A stretch of DNA of 64,000 bases from contig CM074864.1 of assembly GCA_037501455.1 (NCBI GenBank), positions 28,948,001-29,012,000 on the forward strand, read 5' to 3'. The notes under the pieces are model-generated. The model saw only the letters and a program-made list of their open reading frames with translations, did not search any database and had not been told where the DNA came from. Below, piece after piece: positions 23,896 through 35,075 of this stretch; positions within the stretch are counted from its first letter, which is position 1, and each line of letters opens with the position of its first letter. A program made the translations under genes and the position numbers. This DNA is from Lantana camara. Its lineage: Eukaryota > Streptophyta > Magnoliopsida > Lamiales > Verbenaceae.

Positions 23896-24216
23896 TGTCC
23901 GCGAGTCGTGGGATAGCTAGTGGAGCTTATTAGTTCTTAGTTACCTAATTGATCATTTTAAATGATCAATATTTCGTGGTTAATTTTGGCAAGGGCGATG
24001 TCCGCGAGTCGTGGGTCGTTCGAACTAAGTTTTGATCATGATCTTATGATTGATGGGTCTAGCTTAAACGCCTAAGTAAATATGGATGTCGCACGAGTCG
24101 TGGGTCCATATTGAAAGATAGGTGATGCAAAAACAATTACTAAGAGTTCTAAAGGTGTTAGAATTGGTAAGTTGTACCTACCTAGGATTTTGCTTAGAAT
24201 GTCCGCGAGTCGTGGG
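23896..24216 (+). repeat. four spaced 17-bp repeats in leader of E
   Basis: TGTCCGCGAGTCGTGGG occurs at 23896-23912, 23999-24015 and 24200-24216, with a variant at 24087-24104. Spacing is 103, 88 and 113 bp. Confidence 0.9.
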
Positions 24217-27200
24217 TTCGAGGTAAAATGCTTAGGATCTTAGTACCCGTTGGGAAACATGTTCCTCTTAGATCTTTGGGAATTATAGATCTTTGAAAAA
24301 CAGTGGGAGCTACATTAGATTAAAGACCTTATCTTTTGTATATCGTTATAATTCAGCATGCCCACATTTTCTCTGCTTAGCATTTAGGTTGTAGTTCTGT
24401 GATTCTCTACAATATGAAATGCAAACCCATTCGTATCCATCCTTAAGTCAAATAAGTTGACTAAGTCCTGACTAACTCTAAATGGCTTCGGATCCTAAAA
24501 TTCATTTTAGAATCCGACTAGAGAAAGGCGTTCTCTAAAGGGCGAAGTTTTCAATTGTGAAAAGTCGACCCGGGCCAAAAGAGAAGCAATCTGAGGTGAA
24601 TGGATTTTTCCAAACCACTTAAAAGCAATTGAACCACCTCATAAAAATGTTACAAGGTATAACATTATGGAATTATTCAATATTCCAAATGAGGAAACAA
24701 GTGCACACGAACAAGGTCTAAAGATCTTATTTGAAGATCTTATGGTCTCGATCATCAACTGAGAAAAGAGTTCTCAATGCACTGATTGCTTACATTGCTT
24801 CGACTATCATTCAAACCCTTTATGCTCAACTAGAATGATGCTAATGTAGCATAGTTAATCATTTAAGTTGATAATGGTTGAAAGCATCCTTAAGAAGGAA
24901 TAAAAGGTTGAGATGGTTAATTCTTCTTCTAAAACTCCCTAAGTTAAAGGCTTGAAGGCCTAAAGAAGAAGAAACCCTTAAGAGCCCAATGGAGGGGCAT
25001 GTAAGGGGTACGCCCAAAAGACACTAGAGATCAAATAGGACGTTTGCTTCTATGGTAGCAAATAAGGACTTTGAAAGGGAACTGCAAAGAGTATGAGTAC
25101 TTTGAAATGTTACCTCGTTTAGTAATTCTACTAGGAATAGAATTTACTAGTCTTAAGTCAATTCTGCATAAGCCGTTGTGCAAAGACTCAAGGCACTAAT
25201 GTTCTGAACATACAACGAGATAACAAAAGTAAGTGAGATGACAAAGCTTCGAATTACTTTGGAACGTTGAGATATAAAAGGATTAGCAAGTCAGACACCT
25301 TAGGATCATTCTATGAAAATGAACCTATAGTGTTGACTTCCTGTGAATCCTGTGATGAGGGAAGCGTTCCTGAATCCCGTTTATAAGAAACGTGGAACGT
25401 TCCAAAATTATAGTGGATTTCGATCCGTGCTGATGAGTGTAAGATGCTTAATGTAAGCACTAGATACAATCGTCAGTTTAATCATTATGAATGAATGTAC
25501 TTGTTAAAGTACAAATTCGAAACTTATATGAAATTCTTAGAATTTCGAAAGGAGGTTAGGAACCGAAGTAGTCATAAGTTATAGGTAAATCGATATGATC
25601 GAGATAGCCAATATCTTAGCAACTGATTCCTTACTCATCTTAGAGATAATAGGATTATCTCTCAGTAAACTAATTCGAGAACACCTTAGTGTTTCCGAAT
25701 GAGGGAATGAGATCTAATGCAACATGGTCCATTCCATAGCAAGCTTTACTGACTTATAATCATTCTAGGAATAAACTCCCAGAATATGCAGTTAGAGATT
25801 TTGAATTTAGTACCTTCCAAAATCAGTCCTTTAGTTGCACTATGCAATGTGGCATATTAAATTCCCTAATTATTCTTATCCAAGAATTTAGTAGAATCCT
25901 CTTAAGTGAAGAGGATAGTGGGAGATAAGTTTGAAATGAGTTCAAGTTTATACAACGAAATTGAATATTGTTTCTGCAATTCCCTTAGATAAAGGTTGTT
26001 TGTCTCAAGGAATGTATCTTTCTCAAGGAATCGTTCCTATAGAAAAAGAAAGACAAGAAAGCAGACCTCAAAGAAATTTAAGGATAAATATCCACGCCAC
26101 ATATAGAAGAAACGAGCCCATCTGATAAAATTTAGCCAAATTTTAGAGTATGTACACGTGTGAAACCCTTCTCTTAAGACGTGTTTAGAACGCGTTCCTA
26201 GATAGCCAAGGAATTACTTGAAGAGGAGACACTGTCAGATTTGGAATCTGAGTAGTTTAAGCAAGCCTTGAAATCCAATATGGATTCCATATACTCAAAC
26301 CAAGTTTTGACCTTGGTTGATCCACCTGATAGGATCAAGCTCGTGGAGCTTCGAGTAAATGGAAAGCATTACAACCTTCTTGACGATTGAAATGCAAAAG
26401 TCCATTTGGATTATGTTTACCACATCCTCATATTCTGACTATGAGATATGATAAATGAATATGAGAACTATCTTGTTCAATATGAGATTGAAAGAGACTG
26501 AAATAAGGTATTTCTATAAATCTCATATTCAGTGGGAGTATGCATAAGGTATGCAAATCCCTAAAGTCAATCTGTGGATTGATAAAGGCTTCTAGGAGTT
26601 AGACAATTCGATTCCACAGTCAAATCGTTTGACACAGATAGAAGTCGAATAAGTCTCAGAGTGTACATATGAAAGTTAGTGATGTAAGAGTCAATTTTGG
26701 TTCTTTAGAAGACGATGTCCTTCTCATTAGGAATGTCAAGGATGACGTGAAAGTTACCAATTCTTGTTTAAGAAACAATTTGACATGAAAGATCTTAGTG
26801 ATTATCCAAAATTCTCGACATTCAGATCTATAGAAGATAGATCTAAGAGCATAAATGGATTATCACAAAATGAGAACATAACTACGGTACTGAAAGGAGT
26901 TTAGTATGGATAATGGAACATCTCTTTTGAAGAGTATGTGTCCTAAGATAACTTTGAGAAAGTTAGAATGTCCAAAATCCCTTTAAGTAAAAGGGTGCAT
27001 AATGTATGAAAAGTTATGTACTAAATTAGATATGGCGCAACACTAAGCGTAGTAGGCCGAATCTAATATGACCTCAGAGAAGGTCATTAGATCTCTGTAA
27101 AGGATGTCCTCAGAGTACTTGAGAAGAAATGAGGATATGTATTAGTTTACAGAGCCCAAAAGATCTTGTTGTTAGAAGGATATTTGATGTAACCGTTCAT

Positions 27201-27667
27201 CGAACATAGATGATTATGAAATCATTGAAAGGATACAACTTCTACCAGAATGGTAATGCAATGTGTTGGAAAGGGGTTCCAAGGACGGACATTGCAAAAC
27301 TCGACTGTCGTAGTTGAGAACTTAGTCGTATTATATAACGCTAAGTTAAGTGTTTGGGTAAGAAACTCCATCTAACTGGTTAGATGAAGTTCCTAGCATG
27401 AAACAACTCCTTTATCATATTGTATGATAAAATGGATGGTTGCTCAAGTAAGAGAACCAAGACCTCACCAAGAGACTGAACACGTGATTACGAATCACTT
27501 TATAAGGAAAAGGTGTTTCCTAAGAGATGTGTAAACAAGAGGGTCACATCAGCAGAGAATATAGCAGATCCACTTTGGAAACGCCCAAAGTCAATAGGCT
27601 CTCAAATTGCATCTTGAGAAGATGGGACTTAGAGTACCTAAATGGCTTTTACGGGCAAGTGGGAGAT

Positions 27668-29616
27668 TGTTAGGAATAGTGCCCTAGAAAGCCGATTCGA
27701 CGTAATCTGCTTTGGGACTTTTCTTGTATCACAGACAATCTTTGAATAATATACGATTGATCATAGGCAAACACTTCTTTATATGCCAATACGTGTTTTG
27801 TGTGTTTCCATTACGTGCGCATGTATGAGAACTCCCCTAATCCTGATGACTTTAGGACTCTACCATTTAGGTGAAATGGTTCATGAAACGAGCCCTATAT
27901 CACATAAGTCATGATTAGTAAAATACTCTAAGCCGATGAGTCCTACAGACAGTGGGAGTGTCAACCTGACTCCTCTAAGGCTTGCTTGTGGGATCACGCC
28001 CTTAAGAAGGACCACCTTGTTTCATGGAGGTGCAAAGTGTATAGTTGATACGTGCGTGATACATAAGGGTGCTTACTTCAATAAGTAAGTTCACTGAGGT
28101 GCCCCGTGTGAGAACATTCCTAAATGGGAAAGGAAGTTTCTATTTCAGGAAATGGAAACTTCCAGATTAGGAAATATCTCACGAGTCATTGATGTGATTA
28201 ATTGATCCTTAGACTTGAGGTTCCATGTTACTTTATGAGTTAACTCTGTAGTCTTTGGTATAAGCTTTAAAGGGTGTCGCCTTAGACAACTGATTCAAGG
28301 CTTATGCTGGGGCTGCACAAGTGACTCATGAAAGTGAATGAGAATCAAGAAAGGACCTACACTTGCATATGCAAGGTGATCTCTTATTGTGAAAGTCATT
28401 CATATACCATATGGAGTCCTTGGCCAAGGCAGTAGATCAAGACATCAAGAAAAGAGTTTCTTGGATTGAGATCAAATGGATATGAAATACACTTAGCTTT
28501 AAGACCGGATTATTAGGGTTCTGATTATTCCCTTGCCCTAGATCTTGGTTGAGAGATAGTAAGTAGGAGGATTGTAACTCACATAAATCAATGACTTAAA
28601 GGTTCTGTCGAATCCGAACATTCCAATTCAGCTAGGGGTTAAACACCTGTTGCTAGACTATGGTCGTTTAATCTGTGGACTGATTAATTAATTAGTGAAT
28701 TAATTAATTAGGGTCACTGCTAATTGAATTGAGAACCTAGAGGGTCACACACAACAACTTGGTTACATGAGTTGAGGCTTTAAAAGGATTAAACGAGTTA
28801 ATCAAGCCAAGAGGGTTCCACACGTGTGAAACCACACGTGTGGCTCACGTGAGTGACACGTGTCACTGTGACACGTGTCACACACGTGCGTGTATATATA
28901 TATATATATATATTAAATAATTAATTAGTTAATTATTTAATAGACTTTGGTTTAATTTTGAATTAAAAGGAAAGTCTAATTTTGGAGAAAATAATCTAGT
29001 TAATTAATTATGAATTAATTAATTAGATAAAAATAAGTTATTTATTTTATAATAAATAAAGTATAAAATTATCCAAAATAGTTTGGATATTTTTAGCTCT
29101 CTTAAAAGTTGACTTGAATTAGAATTCAAAGTCAAAGTTGGAAAATACTTGATGATCAAGTAATAGGAGAGAGGGACCAAAATCCTAGCCCATATAGGAC
29201 TAGGAATTTCGGCACCCCCCTCCCTATAAATAGGGGAGCTCGAGCTCCTTATGGAGCTAATTGACAATTCTTGGTTCAGTGTTGAACACCTTCCTTTTCT
29301 CCAAGATTAAATTAAACCCTAGGTTAAGCCTAAACACTAACTAGAGAACTAGCATCCTTACTAGTTAGATTGTGATTAAGTTGGTGGACTTTCTCTAGAG
29401 ACTTCAAGTTAGAAGTTTGAAGATTCGAGCTTTACCAAGGAGAGGGGATCAAGCCGCGAGAAGAGCGTTCTTGGGTGGCTTGAAACGCTTCAAGAAAGAA
29501 TAAAAGAAAAGTAAGTTTTCTATCTCTACGAATTTGGTTACACGATTGCGAGTCCAAGATCCTTTTGTTGGAAAATTTTTTAAATTCCGCTGCTTTCTGA
29601 TTCGTGTTTTCCAACA
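27668..29616 (+). repeat. 3' LTR of element E
   Basis: 1949 bp and nearly identical to the 5' copy, with a slightly shorter TA repeat (about 28891-28912). The CACGTG array is at about 28820-28887 and the TATA box at 29225. Confidence 0.93.
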
Positions 29617-30414
29617 GAAAATTCGTATCATATCATATTTATTGGATATATTGAACGTGATTGCAATGTGAATTATCTTCTCGAATGTGATTTATTTCTT
29701 TTACGTCCTTAATTGCTCATTTTCATGAACTAGGGATCTAATTGCATTGGACCACATTGGTCATTTAATATTGGAGTTGGATTTAATTGCATAACTTACT
29801 AAGTGGAGGGATTTAATTGCAAATTGGCCATCTCTTCCCTTTTTCATAGCATCATTCATGTACCAACACATTCCATTTCATACCAAAACATTTCTTCCCT
29901 TATTCTTGCTTCCTTCTTCAACCGAGACAAACCCTACCAAGAGAGGTGGGAGATTTCATCATTTAAGCATCATAATTGTGGGTTTTGTGGACATTGGAGC
30001 ATCTTCAACATCATATCTTCATCTTGTCTCTCGTTTCTCCCATTTGAGGTATTTTTGGAGATTGGATGATTCTCTTGAAAATATGTGATATATAGGGCTT
30101 GGTATTGGCTTGAGTGAATGGTGTATTTATTGTTGGAAATATGTTTGTGATCATTAAGCTTGAGTTTGATGCATATATCTTAAGTTTTATGAACTTGGAG
30201 CATAAATGGGTGTATGGGTTTTGAATGATTGATTGTTGATGATCTAACATGCAATTATGCGTTTTTATGAGTTGTTATTGATCTATTTGTATGTTAGCAT
30301 AATTGTTGCATCAAATATGTGCATTACATCCTGAGTTTGATCCATTTTTGGTGGTTGATTGTTGTTATGCCATTGCTGCTTTGTTCTGCTCTGCATACAG
30401 CTGCTTTCGTATTT

Positions 30415-30642
30415 TGGGAACGACCCTTCCCAACCCCAGTTCAAAACTGGAACGGCCGTTCCCATGATGCTGAGACAGAAGGCCAGCGAGACTGGGAACG
30501 ACCGTTCCCATTTTGGCCTTTGAGCCGGAAGGGCCGTTCCCAGCTAAAACATTTTCCCTTTTAAGAAAACACTGGCGCGTTTTCTGTAGGCCATGGGAAC
30601 GGCCCTTCCCATTTTCAAAGGAAAGCCGGAACGACCGTTCCC
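30415..30642. repeat. paired-dyad array in LTR F (arm GGGAAC)
   Basis: Six dyads are centred at 30423.5, 30455.5, 30501.5, 30533.5, 30602.5 and 30634.5. Spacings are 32, 46, 32, 69 and 32 bp, the mirror image of LTR G, as expected for the opposite orientation. Cores are GACC or GGCC. Confidence 0.95.
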
Positions 30643-33600
30643 ATAGTCCAGAAAGTGCCCAAAATTCACTGCATAAAATTGCATTTTTAGCACCTCGATC
30701 CGACGGCTTCTTTGACCCCTAATTGCTATTATATGACTGATTACATATTGAAACGCAATATTTTCATGGTACATTGTATTTTTCCCGTCGTCTCGTTGCA
30801 TTTCCGCCGTTCGTCATATTTGGTGCATTTTGAGTCGTGTTTCACGGACAATTGTCTTTCTTGCACAGACCAGCTTCCTGGTGACGAGGAGCAGGCCCCG
30901 TGAGCTGTTTTCTTGGTTGTTTTTGGGTCGTTCAGGTGAGGTTTAATTTTAGATAAATAGGACCCGTACAACCCTATGTGAAATTTTAAGCCAAAACCTA
31001 TCTATATAGTTATAATTTTCCAAAAGAGATTGGTTTTCAAATGATTTACAAAACTATTGAAGGGATTGATTGATTGATTGATTAGTTTGGCGAGTATTGT
31101 ATTGCACTGTGGGCCCGAGGGTAGTGACTCGAGCCAACCGGGAAAGCATGGGCTGACGGGTAACTCGAGAGCTATCCTCACCAGATTGGGATGACCCCTG
31201 AACCCTCTAGGAGATTAGGGGAGGAAGGAGTTCCGGGCTTAGGGATTCATGTACCCTCTGCCCAGATTGATTGGATGGTGGGGCCTTGCAATCCCACCAT
31301 CACCCGGAGGAAGAAGGCGTTATTGAACTTGCTAATTGTGCACAGTAATAAGTTGCTTGATCACCTAATCACCTAATAATTGATTGATTGATTGATTGTA
31401 CATAGTCGGTGTAAGGTTGGAGAATTGGCCACTCGCCGGGCCACAAATTGATTGTATTGAATTGATTAAATTGCAATTGAATTAGTTGTAACCTCGGGCG
31501 ATAGAATCTTTTATCTTACTAAATTATATTGTTTTCCAAAACTATTACCCGAGATTATGACTTGCATGTCTGTGTGCTTATAATTATTTATACCCCTCGC
31601 TCAGTCTGTGTTGGACTGACACCTCAACTTTTCAGTGTTTTGCAGGGCGTGCTAGGCGGGAATTTAGAGTCTATTGGTCTTTAAATTTGGGTCTAGCACA
31701 CTTCATTCCCACATTTTGTTATGTATAGCTTGGGATATTTTGTATCAGGCCTTGTTATCTATTTTTGTTGGGAGATGATAATGTATTGATAGTGTGATTG
31801 TTGGTACCTATAAGTAAATAAATAAATATGGTACCTATACGTATCGAATGAATGTTATTGCTTCCGCTTTTTAATACTCTGACTTGATTGTTGGTTGGTT
31901 TTAAATTGAGGGTACCCGCCTAGCCTTGAGTCATTTTATTATCTCCCGTTCGCTGCAGCTTTGGTTCATGTATGGATTGTCCATTTCATATGTGAATTGG
32001 GGCTATAGTGCGGGGGATGTGGTGCCTGGCGTTCCGGGTGCTACATGTATAATACTTGGAGAAGGAGAAATTGTGTATCATCATCCCATGGCCTTCGAAC
32101 CCTATGTATTTATAGACAAGGGGTTCGAACCCCTCTTTCTTGTTAGACAAGAATTCCAAACTCTTTTGGAAAGGGATTTCTTACTTGGAGACCAAGTCTC
32201 TTACTTTGACAAAATGTCTCCTTTTGATCAACTTGTCAAGAAAGAATAATATCTAACTCTCTTAGACATTTTATTTTACTTTATTTATTAAATAATAAAT
32301 AACTTGAAGACTAATAATTAATTAATTCATAATTAATTATTTATTAGACTTTAATTCTCCAAATTATGACTTTAATATTAATTCAGAATTAAATAAAAGT
32401 CCATTAAATAATTAACACATTAATTATTTAATATATATACACATATACACGTGACTACATGTGTCTCCAAGGACATGTGTCATACACGCTTCCCACACGT
32501 GTGGGCCCCACCGTTCTCTTAATGGTTCGATCAACTCGTTTAATCGATTCAAGCCTTAACCCACGTGACCGGGTTGTTGTGTGTGACCCTCTAGGTTCTT
32601 AATTCAATTAGCAGTAACCCTAATTAATTAATTCCCTAATTAATTAATCAGTCCACAGATCAAACGACCATAGTCTAGCAACAGGTGTTTGACCCCTAGC
32701 TGAATAAGAATGTCTCGATTCGACAGAACCTTTAAGTCATTGACATATGTGAGATACAATCCTCCTACGTCCCATCTCTCAATCAAGATATAGGGCAAGG
32801 GAATAATTAGAACCCTAATAATCTCGATCTTAATGTTAAGTGCATTTCATATCCATTTGATCTCAGTCCAAGAAACTCTTTCCTTGATGTCTTGATCCAC
32901 TGCCTTGGCCAAGGACTCCTAGATGACATATGAATGACTTACACAATAAGAGACAATCATCTTGCTAATGCAAGCGTAGGTCCTTTTATCGATTCTCATA
33001 TACTTTCATGTGCCGCTTGTGCAGCCCCATCAAAAGCCTTGAATCAGTTGTCTAAGGCGACACCCTTTAAAGCTTACACCTAAGACTACGGAGTTAGCTC
33101 ATAAAGTATCTATGGAATCTCAAGTTTAAGGATCACTTAATCACATCAAGGAGTCGCGAGATATTTCCCAATATGGAAGTTTCTATTTCCAGATATAGAA
33201 ACTTCCTTTCCCATTTAGGAATCTTCTCACACGGGACACCTCAGTGTACTTACTTAGAAAAGTAAGCACCCCCATGTATCACGCACATATCAACTATACA
33301 CTTTGCACCCCATGAAACAAGGTGGTCCTTCTTAAGGGCGTGATCACACGAGCAAGCCTCGAACGAGTCAGGTTGACACTCCCACTGTCTGTAGGACTCA
33401 TCGGCTTGGAGTGATTTCTAATCATGACTTATGTGATATAGGGCTCGTCTCATGAACCACTTCGCCTAAATGGTGGAGTCCTATAAGTCATATTGATTAG
33501 GGGAGTTCTTATACATGCGCAGTCAAAAGTAAACACACATTCAAACAAGAGCATATAAAGAAGTGTTGCCTTAATTCGTATTATTCAAAGATTGTTTGTG

Positions 33601-33663
33601 ATTTACAAAAGGAAAGTACTAAAGCTGACTATTACATCGGTTTTCAGGGCACTATTCCTAACA

Positions 33664-34156
33664 TGTGTTGTGTTTGAGATGAAATGAATGCATGAATAGT
33701 GCATGTCTGGGTTAAATGATATAATTTTCATTTTATGCAAAAATTAGGCCCTTTAAGTTTTAATTTAATTCAATCAAGTTCTTATATTATCAATTATGCC
33801 AATTAGGTCCAATTAGGAAATGCAATTAAGTCCAAGAATTCTTGCATGCTTCAATTAAATCCTCAAAGTTCCAAACTTACAACAATTAAGTCCAATTAGA
33901 AATTATTAAGCATATAAGTCATACAAATCACATAATAAACATATAGTCCAAATTCACACATAAAGGCATAAATAAAATAAATAAATAATCCTAACTCTCG
34001 AAAAAGCACACGCGTGGACAGGTCTGGATCTAATAGATATTTGCTACTGTTGCATTTTTTGCGCAAGCTGGGCCGGCAACCACGCCTTGTGCCAATATCG
34101 ATTGGCGCATTTCTTTAGTTGCTTGCTCCTCTGCACATGTCGGTATAGGTGTTACA
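33664..34156 (-). other. non-coding remnant, LTR-like
   Basis: AT-rich sequence with the broken-up tgcaattaagtcc phrasing also seen in the minus-strand Gypsy LTRs. It ends near GGTGTTACA (34148-34156), which could be an inverted LTR start. No coding sequence is visible. Assignment as an LTR remnant is weak. Confidence 0.35.
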
Positions 34157-34224
34157 CTATATTAGTATCATATATACATATCTAATGATTATTTGCAGCA
34201 TGATGTAAGGCGTACCTGTGGTGG

Positions 34225-35075
34225 TTAGGGATGAGGCAAAGATGGAACTTTGCATAAAACGCTGAGAGGAGCCGGCCACTCGGGATTAGGAATATAGAAG
34301 GGAAGCAAGCTCAGTTGATTTATTTCATTCGCAAATTCAAGGCAGAGTTTTTCAGTATTCGGACGATACATGTGTGGTTTCCTATATAGGTATGTTCGGG
34401 GGATATCCCAAGGGGTACTCAGTTTAATATAAATAAAATCTTCCTCCCATTTGGAATTTTTAAAGGCACTTAAATCTACAATGGGGGGTGGATTCCATGC
34501 GGATAAATAAAATAGAGGTTTGTAGTATTTCACTTGGTAGAGGGCATTGAATAGGCGTGAAGAGGGTTGTATATCTACTTCATCATAGCGAGCTATGAAG
34601 CCTAGTATCACACGGATAGAGTTGGGGTGGAGTTGGTTTAAAAGAATAACATACTAATGGGATATTTGGCAAAGAGTGGGGTGAAGATGAAACCTATATC
34701 CAGCAAGCAGCTGGTCGAAATAATAGGGCATGAAGTAGTCAGAAGGTTTTTCATATTTTTCCTCTTTCGTTGAAAAATGCAAGGTATTCGTTTCGGGAAT
34801 ATGGAAGATTGCCCTAAACTTCTGCTCTATGGGGTGGTATGCTCCAGAAGTGGGGGCTGGGGGCACGTCGGAATGGGAAAACGAAGCTATTTTTTTTATC
34901 AAAACTATTGAAATCAATTACAACCTAATGAAAGAGACAAAACAGAGTGGCCTCTTTACTCACCGATGGTCTTTCCAGCAAACATGGTGCGAATTTGGGT
35001 GACTGAATTGAGCTTAGCAAGCTTTCGCCTTCGGTATTGGTTTCGCAGAGAAATTGACCTGGGATGGAGGGGCAA
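34225..35075 (-). pseudogene. transposon-derived gene fragment, two exons, one stop
   Basis: On the minus strand a first exon (open upstream to at least 35070) ends at 34964 before a GTGAGT donor. The second exon begins at 34886 after TAG and keeps the frame through an alanine codon split by the intron. Exon 2 reads in one frame to 34225 except for a TAG at 34652-34654. Motifs include GYRFHLHP, QLHPNSIRVILGF and a proline-rich linker after the junction. This layout resembles the plant 'putative gypsy-type transposase' gag-like domain family (fitting that family is from memory and needs a profile search). No RT or integrase is nearby. A host gene that took up this domain is an alternative. Confidence 0.5.

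Larger units (their letters stand above)
22190..27667 (+). pseudogene. decayed leader and gag-pol of element E
   Basis: The leader has a GC-rich block (about 22480-22710), then AT-rich sequence, then four 17-bp repeats (23896-24216). A gag-like start is recognisable near 24482 but meets a stop within about 20 codons. RT-like remnants lie around 26225-26600 (compare K at 14026-14480), and RNase H remnants end just before the polypurine tract. Every domain is closed by stops and shifts. Around 26330-26390 the RT sequence is shortened and altered in the same way as in element I (about 7500-7560, minus), so the decay is ancestral to both. Confidence 0.8.
20236..29616 (+). mobile_element. Copia element E, complete but non-autonomous
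   Basis: 5' LTR 20236-22189, PBS 22192-22204, internal region to 27667, polypurine tract GCAAGTGGGAGAT (about 27655-27667), 3' LTR 27668-29616, and an exact GAAAA target duplication. The LTRs differ only by a few substitutions and by TA-repeat length when read side by side, so the insertion is young. Yet the internal 5.5 kb has no open gag or pol frame and shares its damage with element I. It lies inside the solo LTR F. Confidence 0.93.
17420..32045 (+). mobile_element. solo LTR F, Gypsy type, with nested G and E
   Basis: The LTR itself consists of 17420-17492, 20163-20235 and 29622-32045 (about 2.57 kb). It begins TGTAACGCCCCAGC and ends GGGTGCTACA. No element body or second LTR is present. 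An AGGTATG motif is at 17446-17452. Inside the long right part are the dyad array (30415-30642), ATTG/GATT short repeats (about 31066-31085 and 31377-31398) and the segment GGGATGACCCCTGAA (31187-31201), also found in LTR B. Open frames across the array are short and carry repetitive peptides produced by the dyads; I do not call them genes. Confidence 0.82.
17234..33663 (-). mobile_element. LTR H', inverted Copia LTR interrupted by F, G and E
   Basis: 17246-17419 is the minus-strand 3' part of a K-type LTR (matching gaagtcttgaaagattcgaa). 32046-33663 is the remaining 5' part, ending in the inverse of TGTTAGGAATAGTGCCC at 33663. The two parts join when the solo LTR F (17420-32045) is removed; the flanks tgtgt (17415-17419) and tgtat (32046-32050) look like its duplicated target with one change. 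No polypurine tract or pol flanks 33663, so H' is a solo or truncated LTR. Confidence 0.75.
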
